DNA from: Sphingomonas_B tabacisoli
GTDB lineage: Bacteria; Pseudomonadota; Alphaproteobacteria; Sphingomonadales; Sphingomonadaceae
Assembly: GCF_042678385.1 (NCBI RefSeq)
Contig: NZ_JBHUDY010000001.1
Coordinates: forward strand, 1,302,001-1,366,000
Length of the DNA: 64,000 nucleotides
Direction: 5' to 3'
The notes under the pieces are model-generated. The model had not been told where the DNA came from. It saw only the letters and a program-made list of their open reading frames with translations, and ran no database searches. This document shows, one piece after another, positions 46,951 to 55,624 of this stretch (position 1 is its first letter; every line of letters begins with the position of its first letter). The position numbers were made by a program, and so were the translations under genes.

Positions 46951-48300
46951 ATGGCATCACGAGCCGACGCACTGGCCACCAACATCAACCTGTCCAAGTT
47001 CGGACAAGCGACCGAGCTCAAGAATCGGCTGTGGTTCACGATCGGCGTGCTGATCGTTTTCCGGCTGCTGAGCTTCGTGCCGCTGCCGGGCATCGACCCG
47101 ACCCGGCTCGAAGCGCTGGTCAACCGCACCCGCGGCGGCGTGCTCGACTTCTTCAACACCTTCTCGGGCGGCTCGCTGCAGCGCCTGTCGATCATCGCCC
47201 TGGGCGTGATGCCTTACATCACGGCGTCGATCGTGGTGCAGCTTGCAACCACGCTCAGCCCGCAGCTCGCGGCGATCAAGAAGGAAGGCGAGAGCGGCCG
47301 CAAGCGGCTGAACCAGTACACCCGCTACGGCACGGTGTTCCTGACCGCGATCCAGGGCTTTTTCGTCCTGCGCGGCGCGGTCGCGCAGAACCTGGTGTTC
47401 GATCCCAGCGCGCTGTTCTTCATCACCGGCACGATCTCGTTGATCGGCGGCACGATGTTCCTGATGTGGCTGGGCGAGCAGATCACCACGCGGGGCGTCG
47501 GCAACGGCGTGTCGCTGATCATCATGGCCGGCATCGTCGCGCAATTGCCGACAACGCTCGTCAACCTGTTCGAAGGCGGCCGCACCGGCAGCCTGTCGGT
47601 GCCGCTGATCCTGACGATCATCGTCGCGGCGCTGGGCCTGATCGCGTTCATCTGCTTCATGGAGCGCGCGCAGCGCCGGGTGCTGATCCAGTATCCGAAG
47701 CGCCAGACCCAGCGCGGCATGATGCAGGCGGATCGCAGCCACTTGCCGCTGAAGATCAACACGTCGGGCGTGATCCCGCCGATCTTCGCCTCGTCGCTGC
47801 TGCTGATGCCGCTGACGATCAGCCAGTTCGCCGGCCAGCAGGCGACGGCGGGGCAGGGCTGGTGGGGCGATTTCCTGATCACCCTCAACCAGTATCTGCA
47901 GCACGGGTCGCCGATCTACATGGCGCTGTATGGTGCGGGTATCATCTTCTTCAGCTTCTTCTACACCGCGGTCGTCTTCAATCCGGAGGAAACGGCGGAC
48001 AATCTGAAGCGCTATGGCGGCTTCATCCCCGGCATCCGTCCGGGCAAGAACACCGCCGACTATCTGGATTTCGTGCTGACACGCATCACCGTGATCGGCG
48101 CGGCCTATCTGACGGTGATCTGCCTGCTGCCGGAATATCTGGTCTCGGCCGCGGGCATCCCCTTCTATCTGGGCGGCACCAGCCTGCTGATCGTCGTCAA
48201 CGTGACGATGGACACGGTGACGCAGATCCAGAGCCATCTGCTCGCCCATCAGTACGGCGATCTCATCAAGAAGGCGAAACTGAAGGGTCGCGCCCGCTAG
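46951..48300 (+). CDS. secY: Preprotein translocase subunit SecY
   Basis: A 449-residue SecY with ten hydrophobic segments. It includes GVMPYITASIVVQLATTLSP in the plug/TM2 region and the C-terminal IQSHLLAHQYGDLIKKAKLK. It forms the protein-conducting channel of the inner membrane with SecE and SecG. It follows rplO as in the spc operon and is followed by adk. Confidence 0.98.
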   Translation: MASRADALATNINLSKFGQATELKNRLWFTIGVLIVFRLLSFVPLPGIDPTRLEALVNRTRGGVLDFFNTFSGGSLQRLSIIALGVMPYITASIVVQLATTLSPQLAAIKKEGESGRKRLNQYTRYGTVFLTAIQGFFVLRGAVAQNLVFDPSALFFITGTISLIGGTMFLMWLGEQITTRGVGNGVSLIIMAGIVAQLPTTLVNLFEGGRTGSLSVPLILTIIVAALGLIAFICFMERAQRRVLIQYPKRQTQRGMMQADRSHLPLKINTSGVIPPIFASSLLLMPLTISQFAGQQATAGQGWWGDFLITLNQYLQHGSPIYMALYGAGIIFFSFFYTAVVFNPEETADNLKRYGGFIPGIRPGKNTADYLDFVLTRITVIGAAYLTVICLLPEYLVSAAGIPFYLGGTSLLIVVNVTMDTVTQIQSHLLAHQYGDLIKKAKLKGRAR

Positions 48301-48324
48301 TTCGGGTCGATAAGGGGGATCCCC

Positions 48325-48978
48325 ATGAACATCATCCTGCTGGGTCCGCCGGGCGCGGGCAAGGGAACCCAGGCCGAGCGGCTTGTCGCCGATCGCGGCA
48401 TGGTCCAGCTCTCCACCGGCGACATGCTGCGGGCGGCGCGGACGTCCGGCACGGCGCTCGGCGCGCGGGTCGCGGCAGTGATGGATGCGGGTGAGCTGGT
48501 TTCGGACGAGATCGTCTCCGACCTGATCGGCGAGGCGCTCGACCGGATGGGGCCGGAGCAGGGCGCGATCTTCGACGGCTATCCGCGCACCGCTGCGCAG
48601 GCCGAGTCGCTCGACGGGATTCTCGCCAGCCGCGGACGCAAGCTCGATCATGTCATAGAGCTGGACGTGGACGAGGACGCGCTGGTCGAGCGCATCACCG
48701 GCCGCTTCACCTGCGCCAAGTGCGGCGCGGGCTATCACGACAAATTCAAACTGCCCAAGGTCGAGAACACCTGCGACGTCTGCGGTGCCCATGAGTTCAA
48801 GCGCCGCCCTGACGATAACGCCGAGACGGTGCGCACCCGCATGGCCGAATACCGCGCCAAGACCGCGCCGATCCTGCCGCTCTACGAGGCGCGCGGCATT
48901 GTCAGCCGCGTCGACGGCATGGCCGACATGGACGCTGTTACCGCGGCGATCGAAGAGGTATTGAAGACCTCTCGCTAG
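48325..48978 (+). CDS. adk: Adenylate kinase with zinc-binding lid
   Basis: A 217-residue kinase. The P-loop GPPGAGKGT lies at residues 7-15. The lid carries CAKC and CDVC, the four-cysteine zinc site found in many bacteria but not in E. coli. It interconverts AMP + ATP and 2 ADP. It closes the ribosomal cluster; the usual next genes rpsM-rpsK-rpoA-rplQ are absent. A GGGGGA ribosome site precedes the ATG. Confidence 0.97.
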   Translation: MNIILLGPPGAGKGTQAERLVADRGMVQLSTGDMLRAARTSGTALGARVAAVMDAGELVSDEIVSDLIGEALDRMGPEQGAIFDGYPRTAAQAESLDGILASRGRKLDHVIELDVDEDALVERITGRFTCAKCGAGYHDKFKLPKVENTCDVCGAHEFKRRPDDNAETVRTRMAEYRAKTAPILPLYEARGIVSRVDGMADMDAVTAAIEEVLKTSR

Positions 48979-48986
48979 GAGGGGCT

Positions 48987-49502
48987 ATGCGATATCTGTT
49001 CGTGCTGCTGGCGTGCGCCGCGGCTCCGGCCGCCGCCGAGGTGAAGTCGGTGTCGCCTGCCGGCTTCGAGATCGCCAACACCGCCGTAGTCAACGCGACG
49101 CCGGAGCAGGTCTATGCGATGCTCGGCCAGCCGGCGAAGTGGTGGAACAAGGCGCACAGCTACTCGGGCAGCTCCGACAATCTCAGCCTGACGCTCCGCG
49201 CCGGCGGCTGCTTCTGCGAAGCGATCCCGGCCGATCACGGTTCGGTGGAGCATGGCCGCGTCATCAATGCCCAGCCCGGCAAGGCGCTGCGTATTGCCGG
49301 CGCGTTCGGGCCGCTGCAGGCCGAGGGTGTGAGTGCAGTGCTCACCTGGGCATTGAAGCCGGTTGCCGGCGGCACCGAGGTCACGCAGACCTATGTCGTG
49401 GGCGGATATATCCGGGTCGGAGCCGACAAGATCGCGCCACCGGTGGATCAGGTTCTGGGCGAGCAACTCAAAAGGCTGCAGGCGGTCTTTGCCGCGCGCT
49501 GA
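48987..49502 (+). CDS. Exported SRPBCC-domain protein
   Basis: A 171-residue protein with a signal peptide (MRYLFVLLACAAAPAAAEVK, cleavage after an AxA). The mature part resembles the START/SRPBCC (Aha1-like) fold, with NATPEQVYAMLGQPAKWW near residues 35-52. Such domains bind hydrophobic ligands; the ligand is unknown. It starts 8 bp after adk and may be cotranscribed with it. Confidence 0.75.
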   Translation: MRYLFVLLACAAAPAAAEVKSVSPAGFEIANTAVVNATPEQVYAMLGQPAKWWNKAHSYSGSSDNLSLTLRAGGCFCEAIPADHGSVEHGRVINAQPGKALRIAGAFGPLQAEGVSAVLTWALKPVAGGTEVTQTYVVGGYIRVGADKIAPPVDQVLGEQLKRLQAVFAAR

Positions 49503-49593
49503 ACTGTGCTAACTCTGGATCGTAACGGCCTCGAATCACAGAAGGCCGGACGGGTCAGAACAATCACCGATCCGCACCAAGAGGGGGCACAGA

Positions 49594-50949
49594 ATGGCAG
49601 TTTCCGATCACGTCGACCTTCCGACGTTCATCGAGGGCGTGAAGAAGCGCAATCCGGGCCAGCCCGAGTTCGTGCAGGCCGTCCAGGAAGTCGCCGAGGA
49701 CATTTTCGACTTCATCGAGGACAAGGAGGAATACCACTCCCAGCAGATTCTGCGCCGCATCGCCGAGCCCGACCGGATCATCTCGTTCCGCGTGTGCTGG
49801 GAAGACGATGCCGGCAACATCCGCGTCAACCGCGGCTGGCGCGTGCAGAACAACAACGCGATCGGTCCCTATAAGGGCGGCATCCGCTTCCATCCGTCGG
49901 TGACGGAAAGCGTGCTGAAATTCCTCGCCTTCGAGCAGACGTTCAAAAACGCTCTGACCGGCCTGCCGATGGGCGGCGGCAAGGGCGGCGCCAACTTCAA
50001 TCCGAAGGGCAAGTCGATCCGCGAGATCATGCGCTTCTGCCAGAGCTTCATGACCGAACTCTACCGCCATGTCGGCGCGGACGTGGACGTGCCGGCGGGC
50101 GACATCGGCGTCGGCGGCCGCGAGATCGGCTTCATGTTCGGCCAATACAAGCGGATCACCAACCAGTTCACCGGCGTGCTGACCGGCAAGGGACTGGAAT
50201 ATGGCGGCTCGCTGATCCGTCCCGAAGCGACCGGCTATGGCGCGGTCTATTTCCTCTCCAACATGCTGAAAACCAAGGGGCAGGACCTGAAAGGCAAGAC
50301 AGCCGTCATCTCCGGCTCGGGCAACGTTGCGACGCATGCGGCGGAAAAGATCGTGCAGCTCGGCGGCAAGGTGCTGACCCTCTCCGATTCCGGCGGCTTC
50401 ATCCACGATCCGGACGGCATCGATCAGGAAAAGATCAACTGGGTGAAGACCCACAAGACGCACCGCCGCGGCCGGATCGAGGACTATGTCGCCGAGTATA
50501 AGGGCGCGACTTTCCACGCCGGTAAGACGCCCTGGGGCGTGAAGTGCGACGTAGCGCTGCCCTGTGCGACGCAGAACGAACTGCTGGGCGACGACGCGCG
50601 CGAACTCGTCAAGAACGGCTGCATCGCCGTCGCCGAGGGCGCGAACATGCCGACCAATCTGGAAGGCGTGCACGTTTTTAAAGACGCGAAGATCCTCTAC
50701 GCGCCGGGCAAGGCGTCGAACGCGGGCGGCGTGGCGGTTTCGGGCCTGGAGATGAGCCAGAATTCCGAGCGTCGCTCATGGAAGGAAAGCGAGCTGCAGC
50801 AGCTCCTGCTGGACATCATGGAAGGCATCCACGCCTCGTGCGTCCAATATGGTGATCAGGGCGGTGGCTATGTCGATTATGTGCGCGGCGCCAACATTGC
50901 CGGCTTCAAGAAAGTCGCCGATGCGATGCTGGCCTACGGCGTAGTCTAG
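49594..50949 (+). CDS. gdhA: NADP-type glutamate dehydrogenase
   Basis: A 451-residue dehydrogenase of the hexameric GdhA type. PYKGGIRFHPSV and LPMGGGKGGANF carry the substrate lysines, and ISGSGNVATHAAEKIVQLGG is the nucleotide-binding motif. It makes glutamate from 2-oxoglutarate and ammonium. The length matches E. coli GdhA. GAGGGGG precedes the ATG. A hairpin follows its stop. Confidence 0.95.
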   Translation: MAVSDHVDLPTFIEGVKKRNPGQPEFVQAVQEVAEDIFDFIEDKEEYHSQQILRRIAEPDRIISFRVCWEDDAGNIRVNRGWRVQNNNAIGPYKGGIRFHPSVTESVLKFLAFEQTFKNALTGLPMGGGKGGANFNPKGKSIREIMRFCQSFMTELYRHVGADVDVPAGDIGVGGREIGFMFGQYKRITNQFTGVLTGKGLEYGGSLIRPEATGYGAVYFLSNMLKTKGQDLKGKTAVISGSGNVATHAAEKIVQLGGKVLTLSDSGGFIHDPDGIDQEKINWVKTHKTHRRGRIEDYVAEYKGATFHAGKTPWGVKCDVALPCATQNELLGDDARELVKNGCIAVAEGANMPTNLEGVHVFKDAKILYAPGKASNAGGVAVSGLEMSQNSERRSWKESELQQLLLDIMEGIHASCVQYGDQGGGYVDYVRGANIAGFKKVADAMLAYGVV

Positions 50950-50974
50950 GGAACGCCCAAGGAGGTCGTCTGTT

Positions 50975-51000
50975 GAGGCTCCGCGCAACAGCGGAGCCTC
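50975..51000 (+). promoter_or_regulatory. Hairpin overlapping the HVA1-family gene start region
   Basis: GAGGCTCCGC (50975-50984) pairs perfectly with GCGGAGCCTC (50991-51000) around GCAACA. It lies between gdhA and the DUF2945 gene and would hide the GGAG at 50993-50996 that serves the ATG at 51003. It has no T tract. It may control translation or protect the gdhA mRNA end. Confidence 0.55.
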
Positions 51001-51002
51001 GC

Positions 51003-51215
51003 ATGGCCAAGGATTTGAAACCCGGCGACAAGGTCAAGTGGAAGTCGCACGGCGGCGAGGCTGTCGGCCAGGTCGTGAAAAAGCTGACCTCCGAAACGCG
51101 GATCAAGGGTCACAAGGTCGCCGCGTCGAAGGACAATCCCGAATTTCTCGTCCGTTCGGAGAAGTCGGGCGGCGAGGCGGCGCACAAGCCGGCGGCTCTG
51201 ACCAGAACGAAGTGA
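51003..51215 (+). CDS. HVA1 (DUF2945) family protein
   Basis: A 70-residue protein with the DUF2945 pattern (DLKPGDKVKWKSHGGEAVGQ at the start). The family is named after a fungal hypervirulence-associated protein, but bacterial members are small cytoplasmic proteins of unknown role, often stress-induced. The ATG at 51003 matches the family start. A TTG at 50973 has a better ribosome site (AAGGAGG at 50959-50965) and would add ten residues, so the start is ambiguous. Confidence 0.8.
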   Translation: MAKDLKPGDKVKWKSHGGEAVGQVVKKLTSETRIKGHKVAASKDNPEFLVRSEKSGGEAAHKPAALTRTK

Positions 51216-51231
51216 TCCTGCTATAGTCCGG

Positions 51232-51257
51232 GGAAACGTCATCCCACGCGGATCGTT
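51232..51257 (+). promoter_or_regulatory. Candidate EcfG-type general stress promoter
   Basis: GGAAA (51232-51236) and CGTT (51254-51257) are separated by 17 bp, close to the alphaproteobacterial EcfG consensus GGAAC-N16/17-CGTT with one mismatch. It lies before the small membrane-protein gene at 51283. The evidence is only this match. Confidence 0.3.
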
Positions 51258-51282
51258 GGAGTGCGACGCGAGGAGATTATCC

Positions 51283-51546
51283 GTGGCCAGTCTTGACGAA
51301 ACTCGTATCGCCCCTGCAACGTCGAAGCCGAAACGCGCGTCCGACGAAGCGGCGCGCGCTTCGACGGAGACGGAAGTGAACGAGATCGTGAAGACCGCCC
51401 AGGACGCCAAGCGCGGCGAGGAAAAGGCCGGGCCGGAGAACAAGACCGCGTGGATCGCGGCGGGCGTGGGCGTCGGGATTGGTTCTGCCGCCCTTGTCGC
51501 GGCGCTGCTCTACGCGAACCGCGACAAGGGCAAGAAGAAGGGCTGA
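51283..51546 (+). CDS. Small single-span membrane protein, function unknown
   Basis: An 87-residue protein starting at a GTG at 51283, 7 nt after AGGAG. The first 50 residues are charged and Ala/Glu/Lys rich. One hydrophobic segment (AWIAAGVGVGIGSAALVAAL, about 57-76) is followed by a basic tail NRDKGKKKG. No known family was recognised. It converges with rpoH, with only 3 bp between stops. Confidence 0.7.
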   Translation: MASLDETRIAPATSKPKRASDEAARASTETEVNEIVKTAQDAKRGEEKAGPENKTAWIAAGVGVGIGSAALVAALLYANRDKGKKKG

Positions 51547-51549
51547 TCG

Positions 51550-52458
51550 TCAGGCCATTGCGGGCAGCAGGCGCTTTTCGCCTGCCAGCCGCATCATTGC
51601 CCGCTGCAGTTTCTCGAACGCACGCACCTCGATCTGGCGGACGCGCTCGCGGCTGACGCCATAGACCTGGCTCAGCTCCTCGAGCGTCTTCGGCTCTTCC
51701 GCCAACCGCCGCTCGGTGAGGATGTGCTTTTCGCGGTCGTTCAGATCGTCCATCGCCTCGACCAGCAGCTCGTGGCGGACCTGCTTTTCCTCGTCCTCGG
51801 CGATGCGCTCGTCCTGCAGCGGATCGGTGTCGGCCAGCATGTCCTGCCACTGGCTCTCGCTGTCATCGCGCATAGTGACGTTCAGCGAGGTGTCGCCGCC
51901 CATCGCCATGCGGCGATTCATGCTGACGACATCCTCTTCGCTGACGCCCAGATCGGTCGCGATCTTGGCAACATCCTCGGGCTTCAGATCGCCATCCTCG
52001 AACGCGTCGATGCGGTTCTTCATCCGGCGAAGGTTGAAGAACAGCTTCTTCTGCGCAGCCGTGGTGCCCATCTTCACGAGGCTCCACGAGCGCAGGATGA
52101 ATTCCTGGATCGAGGCGCGGATCCACCACATCGCGTAGGTGGCGAGGCGGAAGCCGCGATCGGGCTCGAATTTCTTCACGCCCTGCATCAGACCGATATT
52201 GCCTTCGGAGATCAGCTCCGAAACGGGCAGGCCGTAGCCGCGATAGCCCATCGCGATCTTCGCGACGAGGCGGAGATGGCTGGTCACGAGCTGCGCCGCC
52301 GCTTCGGGATCCTGATGCTCCTGATAGCGCTTGGCGAGCATGAACTCCTGCTCGGGCGACAGGATCGGGAATTTTCTGATCTCGGCGAGGTACCGGTTGA
52401 GGCTGGCCTCGCCGCCCAGCGCCGGAATGGTCGCGGGGACGTTTTTACCGTTGGCCAT
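51550..52458 (-). CDS. rpoH: RNA polymerase sigma-32 factor RpoH
   Basis: A 302-residue heat-shock sigma factor. Region 2 has FEPDRGFRLATYAMWWIRAS, followed by the RpoH box QKKLFFNLRRMK. Region 4 ends in VYGVSRERVRQIEVRAFEKL. It directs transcription of chaperone and protease genes. Alphaproteobacteria often have two rpoH genes; only one is here. It lies 66 bp downstream of rluD on the same strand. Confidence 0.93.
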   Translation of the reverse strand: MANGKNVPATIPALGGEASLNRYLAEIRKFPILSPEQEFMLAKRYQEHQDPEAAAQLVTSHLRLVAKIAMGYRGYGLPVSELISEGNIGLMQGVKKFEPDRGFRLATYAMWWIRASIQEFILRSWSLVKMGTTAAQKKLFFNLRRMKNRIDAFEDGDLKPEDVAKIATDLGVSEEDVVSMNRRMAMGGDTSLNVTMRDDSESQWQDMLADTDPLQDERIAEDEEKQVRHELLVEAMDDLNDREKHILTERRLAEEPKTLEELSQVYGVSRERVRQIEVRAFEKLQRAMMRLAGEKRLLPAMA

Positions 52459-52524
52459 GATGTTTCTCTTTCTCCCTGCCGAACCGCCGCCTCGGCTGCC
52501 GAGGCCGGCGAAAGCTTAACAAAC

Positions 52525-53478
52525 CTATACCGTCAATGCGCTTAACAGTTCCTGCATGTCATCGGGCATCGGACTGTCGAACGCTAAAGGCCGTCTATCG
52601 ATCGGGTGCAGAAAGCCGAGCCGTGCCGCATGCAGGGCCTGCCGTTCGAAACCCAATCTTTTCAATATCTCGCGCGTCGCCGGGCGGCTGCGGCCGTAAA
52701 CCGGGTCGCCCAGCAGCGGATGACCGATCGAGGCCATATGGACGCGCACCTGGTGCGTGCGTCCGGTTTCCAGCCGGCATTCGACGAGGCTCGAGTCGCG
52801 CAATGCCTTTTCGAGTCGCCAATGCGTGACGGCGCGCTTGCCGCGGCCTTCGCTTACAATCGCGATCTTTTTCCGGTTCGCATCGGACCGGGCCAGGTTA
52901 GCGTCCACCGTGCCTTCGCCCTTCGCTAGCCCCGCGACGATCGCGTTGTATCGGCGGTCGATGCTGTGCGCCTGGAACTGCTTCGCTAGTCCTTCGTGCG
53001 CGCGGTCGGTCTTGGCCGCGACGAGGAGCCCGGAGGTGTCCTTGTCGATGCGGTGGACGATCCCCGGCCGCGCCACGCCGCCGATGCCGGACAGATTGCC
53101 GGCGCAGTGGTGAAGCAGCGCGTTGACGAGCGTCCCATCCGGATTGCCGGCGGCCGGATGCACAACCATACCCGCCGGCTTGTCGATCACGATCAGATGT
53201 TTGTCCTCGAACACCACGCTTAAGCCGAGGTCCTGAGCCTCGTTGTGCGGAGGCTCGGGCGCGGGCACTTCGACAGCGAACGTTTCGCCGGCGCGCGTCT
53301 TGATCGCGGGATCGCGAAGCTTTGCCCCGTCGCCGCGCGTGACTTGCCCGGCGGATATCAGCGCCTTGATCCGCTCGCGCGACAGCGTCGGCAGCGCGGA
53401 GGCGAGCGCACGGTCGAGCCGCCAGCCTTCCGCCTGCGGTTCGATTACTGCCTCGAGAATGGAATCCCCCCGGATCAT
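52525..53478 (-). CDS. rluD: RluD/RluC-type 23S rRNA pseudouridine synthase
   Basis: A 317-residue synthase with an N-terminal S4 domain (residues about 15-70) and the catalytic motif HRIDKDTSGLLVAAKT carrying the essential Asp. RluD modifies helix 69 uridines of 23S rRNA; the family cannot be split with certainty from sequence alone. It is divergent from the JAMM-domain gene with a 14-bp gap between starts. Confidence 0.88.
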   Translation of the reverse strand: MIRGDSILEAVIEPQAEGWRLDRALASALPTLSRERIKALISAGQVTRGDGAKLRDPAIKTRAGETFAVEVPAPEPPHNEAQDLGLSVVFEDKHLIVIDKPAGMVVHPAAGNPDGTLVNALLHHCAGNLSGIGGVARPGIVHRIDKDTSGLLVAAKTDRAHEGLAKQFQAHSIDRRYNAIVAGLAKGEGTVDANLARSDANRKKIAIVSEGRGKRAVTHWRLEKALRDSSLVECRLETGRTHQVRVHMASIGHPLLGDPVYGRSRPATREILKRLGFERQALHAARLGFLHPIDRRPLAFDSPMPDDMQELLSALTV

Positions 53479-53492
53479 CGGTTAGCGCTGAC

Positions 53493-53888
53493 ATGGTGAC
53501 GCGGATCGAAATTTCAAGGACCGTTCTGGACGCGATCCAAGCTCATGCCGCCGCGGATGCGCCGCGCGAGGCGTGCGGGCTGCTGTTCGGAAACGACTCG
53601 CGGATCGACGCGTCTGTTCCGGCAGCCAATGTTGCCGACGACCCGCAGCGGCACTTCGAGGTGGATCCGGCTATTCTCTTACAGGCGTCCCGCGCCGCCC
53701 GCGCAGGCGGGCCTACGATCGCCGGATACTACCATTCCCACCCGAGTGGCTGCGCTGAACCATCCGAGACCGATCAGCGCATGGCCGCGCCCGACGGCCG
53801 GCTCTGGCTGATCGTGGCAGGGGACACCGTAACGGCCTGGCGTAACGGGAAGAACGGTTTCGAGGCAGTAACACTGGCGATCGTGTGA
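53493..53888 (+). CDS. JAMM/Mov34 metalloprotease-like protein
   Basis: A 131-residue single-domain MPN protein. The zinc ligands are intact: E26 (REACGLLFG), then HSHPSG at 81-86 with H81 and H83, and D94 in SETD. Bacterial members cleave sulfur-carrier or ubiquitin-like proteins (as with CysM/CysO in actinobacteria). No ubiquitin-like partner is seen nearby. A strong hairpin follows between it and the convergent oxygenase gene. Confidence 0.85.
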   Translation: MVTRIEISRTVLDAIQAHAAADAPREACGLLFGNDSRIDASVPAANVADDPQRHFEVDPAILLQASRAARAGGPTIAGYYHSHPSGCAEPSETDQRMAAPDGRLWLIVAGDTVTAWRNGKNGFEAVTLAIV

Positions 53889-53989
53889 CGCGCGCCGATG
53901 TCGTTATTTTACAATCCTTTTCGGTGGCGACCGGATATGGCTGCGAGGCCTTTGCGGGCTCGGCGCTGGCTCCAGCGCTGCCCGCTTCG

Positions 53990-54029
53990 GCCCCTTTCGT
54001 CACATACAGGGGGATGTGACGAAGGGGGC
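53990..54029. terminator. Bidirectional terminator-like hairpin
   Basis: A 16-bp stem (53990-54005 with 54014-54029, one wobble pair) around ACAGGGGG, between convergent genes. It lacks a clear T tract on either side but is placed to end both transcripts. Confidence 0.6.
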
Positions 54030-54031
54030 CC

Positions 54032-54673
54032 TTAGGTCCAGCCCCAAGGGCGTTCCCTGAACCATTTGGTGACGACGTATTTCTGTCCCGCGCGCACCTT
54101 CATCGCGTGGTGAATGGTTGACGGGTTGGCGCTGCCGTCGGGGCGGCGGTTGTTCCAGGCTAATAATTTCCCGGCCTCGGGCTGGACCATCTTGTCGACT
54201 GCCTTGAAGCGGGTTGCGCCGCCCGCCTGTACGTCGTTCAGATAGACCATCACCGTCCAGGTGCGCTGGCCCGCGACGCTGGTGTATTTTTCATAGTCGA
54301 CGCTCTGCGGCTCGAAGTAATCGGTGTGCGCCTTGAACTCCTGGCCGACCTCGTAGCGTTGGCCCTGCATCGGCTCGCCATATTTTAGGTCGAGGCGAGA
54401 GAAGGCGGCGATCTTCTCGTCGATCGCTTTCACCACCGGATCGTCGCCGTCGAGGTCGCAAGTCTCGCTGGTGCGGAAAGCGTCGTCGCCATTGTAATTG
54501 GCGAGCGTGGACGGGCGACGGTTAGCGTCTATGCGCTCTATCACCGCAGCGCATTCGTCCGGCGAGAGGAAATTGCGCTTGATGAAGAGCGTCAGCTTGG
54601 GGTTAGGCAAGCGCTGCACGCCGGCATGGCTCATCATGGTATCGATGACCATCTGGTCGAAGGAATTGTCCAT
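54032..54673 (-). CDS. 2OG-Fe(II) oxygenase, prolyl 4-hydroxylase-like
   Basis: A 213-residue oxygenase of the P4Hc type. The iron ligands are H116 and D118 (KAHTDYFEP) and H188 or H189 (STIHHAMKV), with K198 placed to bind 2-oxoglutarate. It would hydroxylate proline or another residue of a target protein or small molecule. The gene precedes the type II secretion operon on the opposite strand; no functional link is evident. Confidence 0.85.
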   Translation of the reverse strand: MDNSFDQMVIDTMMSHAGVQRLPNPKLTLFIKRNFLSPDECAAVIERIDANRRPSTLANYNGDDAFRTSETCDLDGDDPVVKAIDEKIAAFSRLDLKYGEPMQGQRYEVGQEFKAHTDYFEPQSVDYEKYTSVAGQRTWTVMVYLNDVQAGGATRFKAVDKMVQPEAGKLLAWNNRRPDGSANPSTIHHAMKVRAGQKYVVTKWFRERPWGWT

Positions 54674-54787
54674 AAGCTCCGGCTCTCGGTATAGTCGAGC
54701 GAAGTGCGATGCTTAAGCCACGCGCGTCAAGCGTGACTCGGCCGGGCAAAGCTGTCACCAATGCATCGTCCGTCCGGGGGGAGGTGA

Positions 54788-55624
54788 ATGCGTTTCGCGA
54801 TCAGTCCGCGCCTGTCTCGCCTTCTCCGGCGCCTGCCGCGCTACAGCCTGTTGAGCCTCACCGAGCTGCTGCTGCTGACGTTGCTCGCAGTGCAATGCGC
54901 GCGGCTGTTCTGGGCTTTGGTGACCCCGATCGGACCGGTAGGCGACTGGCGACCGGTGGCCGGACCGGACGCGGCGCGCGGAAGGGCGGCGCTGGCGAGC
55001 GGGTTCGATCCCTTCTTCCGGGTGAGTGGCGGCGGGACGGCAGTCGTCACGTCGCTACAACTAAAGCTGTTCGGCGTGCGGGTGGACGAAGCGACTGGTC
55101 GCGGCTCGGCGATTATCGCGGGGCCAGATAATGTCCAGACCAGCTATTCGGTGGGCGAAGCGATTCAACCCGGCGTGATCCTGAAGTCTGTCGGCTACGA
55201 CAGCGTGATCATTGAGCGGGGCGGGGCGCAGGAGACGCTGTATCTCGACCAGTCTGGCGCTGCGCCGGCGGTGACGCTTCCGGCGCCTCCGCCCGCCAAT
55301 ATCGGCCTGCTGAGAGCGCCGGCCGGGCTGACCCAAGCGCCTGGTGCTGTGTCGCTCGGCGAGCTGCAGGGCAATCTGTCGCTCACGCCGCGGCAGAACG
55401 GGGGACGAGTGACGGGGCTGGTGCCGCGCGGCGATCCAGCTTTCCTCGCGCGGGTCGGACTGCAGTCGGGCGATGTCCTCGTTCAGGTGTCGGGCCGTCC
55501 GATCGCTGGTCCCGAAGATCTGCAACGCGCCGCCTCCGCTCTCGCCAAGGGCGGCAATCTCTCGATCGCAGTGGAGCGTGGCGCACAGGTCGTGCCGATC
55601 GCGATCAGCATTTCAGGACAATGA
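54788..55624 (+). CDS. gspC: Type II secretion system protein GspC
   Basis: A 278-residue inner-membrane component. One membrane segment near residues 20-42, a periplasmic HR domain (about 75-150) and a C-terminal PDZ domain (residues about 205-275, GRVTGLVPRGDPAFLARVGL). GspC links the inner-membrane platform to the GspD secretin. Its stop overlaps the gspD start in ATGA form. It opens the gsp operon. Confidence 0.85.
   Translation: MRFAISPRLSRLLRRLPRYSLLSLTELLLLTLLAVQCARLFWALVTPIGPVGDWRPVAGPDAARGRAALASGFDPFFRVSGGGTAVVTSLQLKLFGVRVDEATGRGSAIIAGPDNVQTSYSVGEAIQPGVILKSVGYDSVIIERGGAQETLYLDQSGAAPAVTLPAPPPANIGLLRAPAGLTQAPGAVSLGELQGNLSLTPRQNGGRVTGLVPRGDPAFLARVGLQSGDVLVQVSGRPIAGPEDLQRAASALAKGGNLSIAVERGAQVVPIAISISGQ

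Noticed and set aside
46957..48792. Long minus-strand frame opposite secY and adk
   Set aside because: Antisense shadow; the product is a His/Asp/Arg-rich chance sequence.
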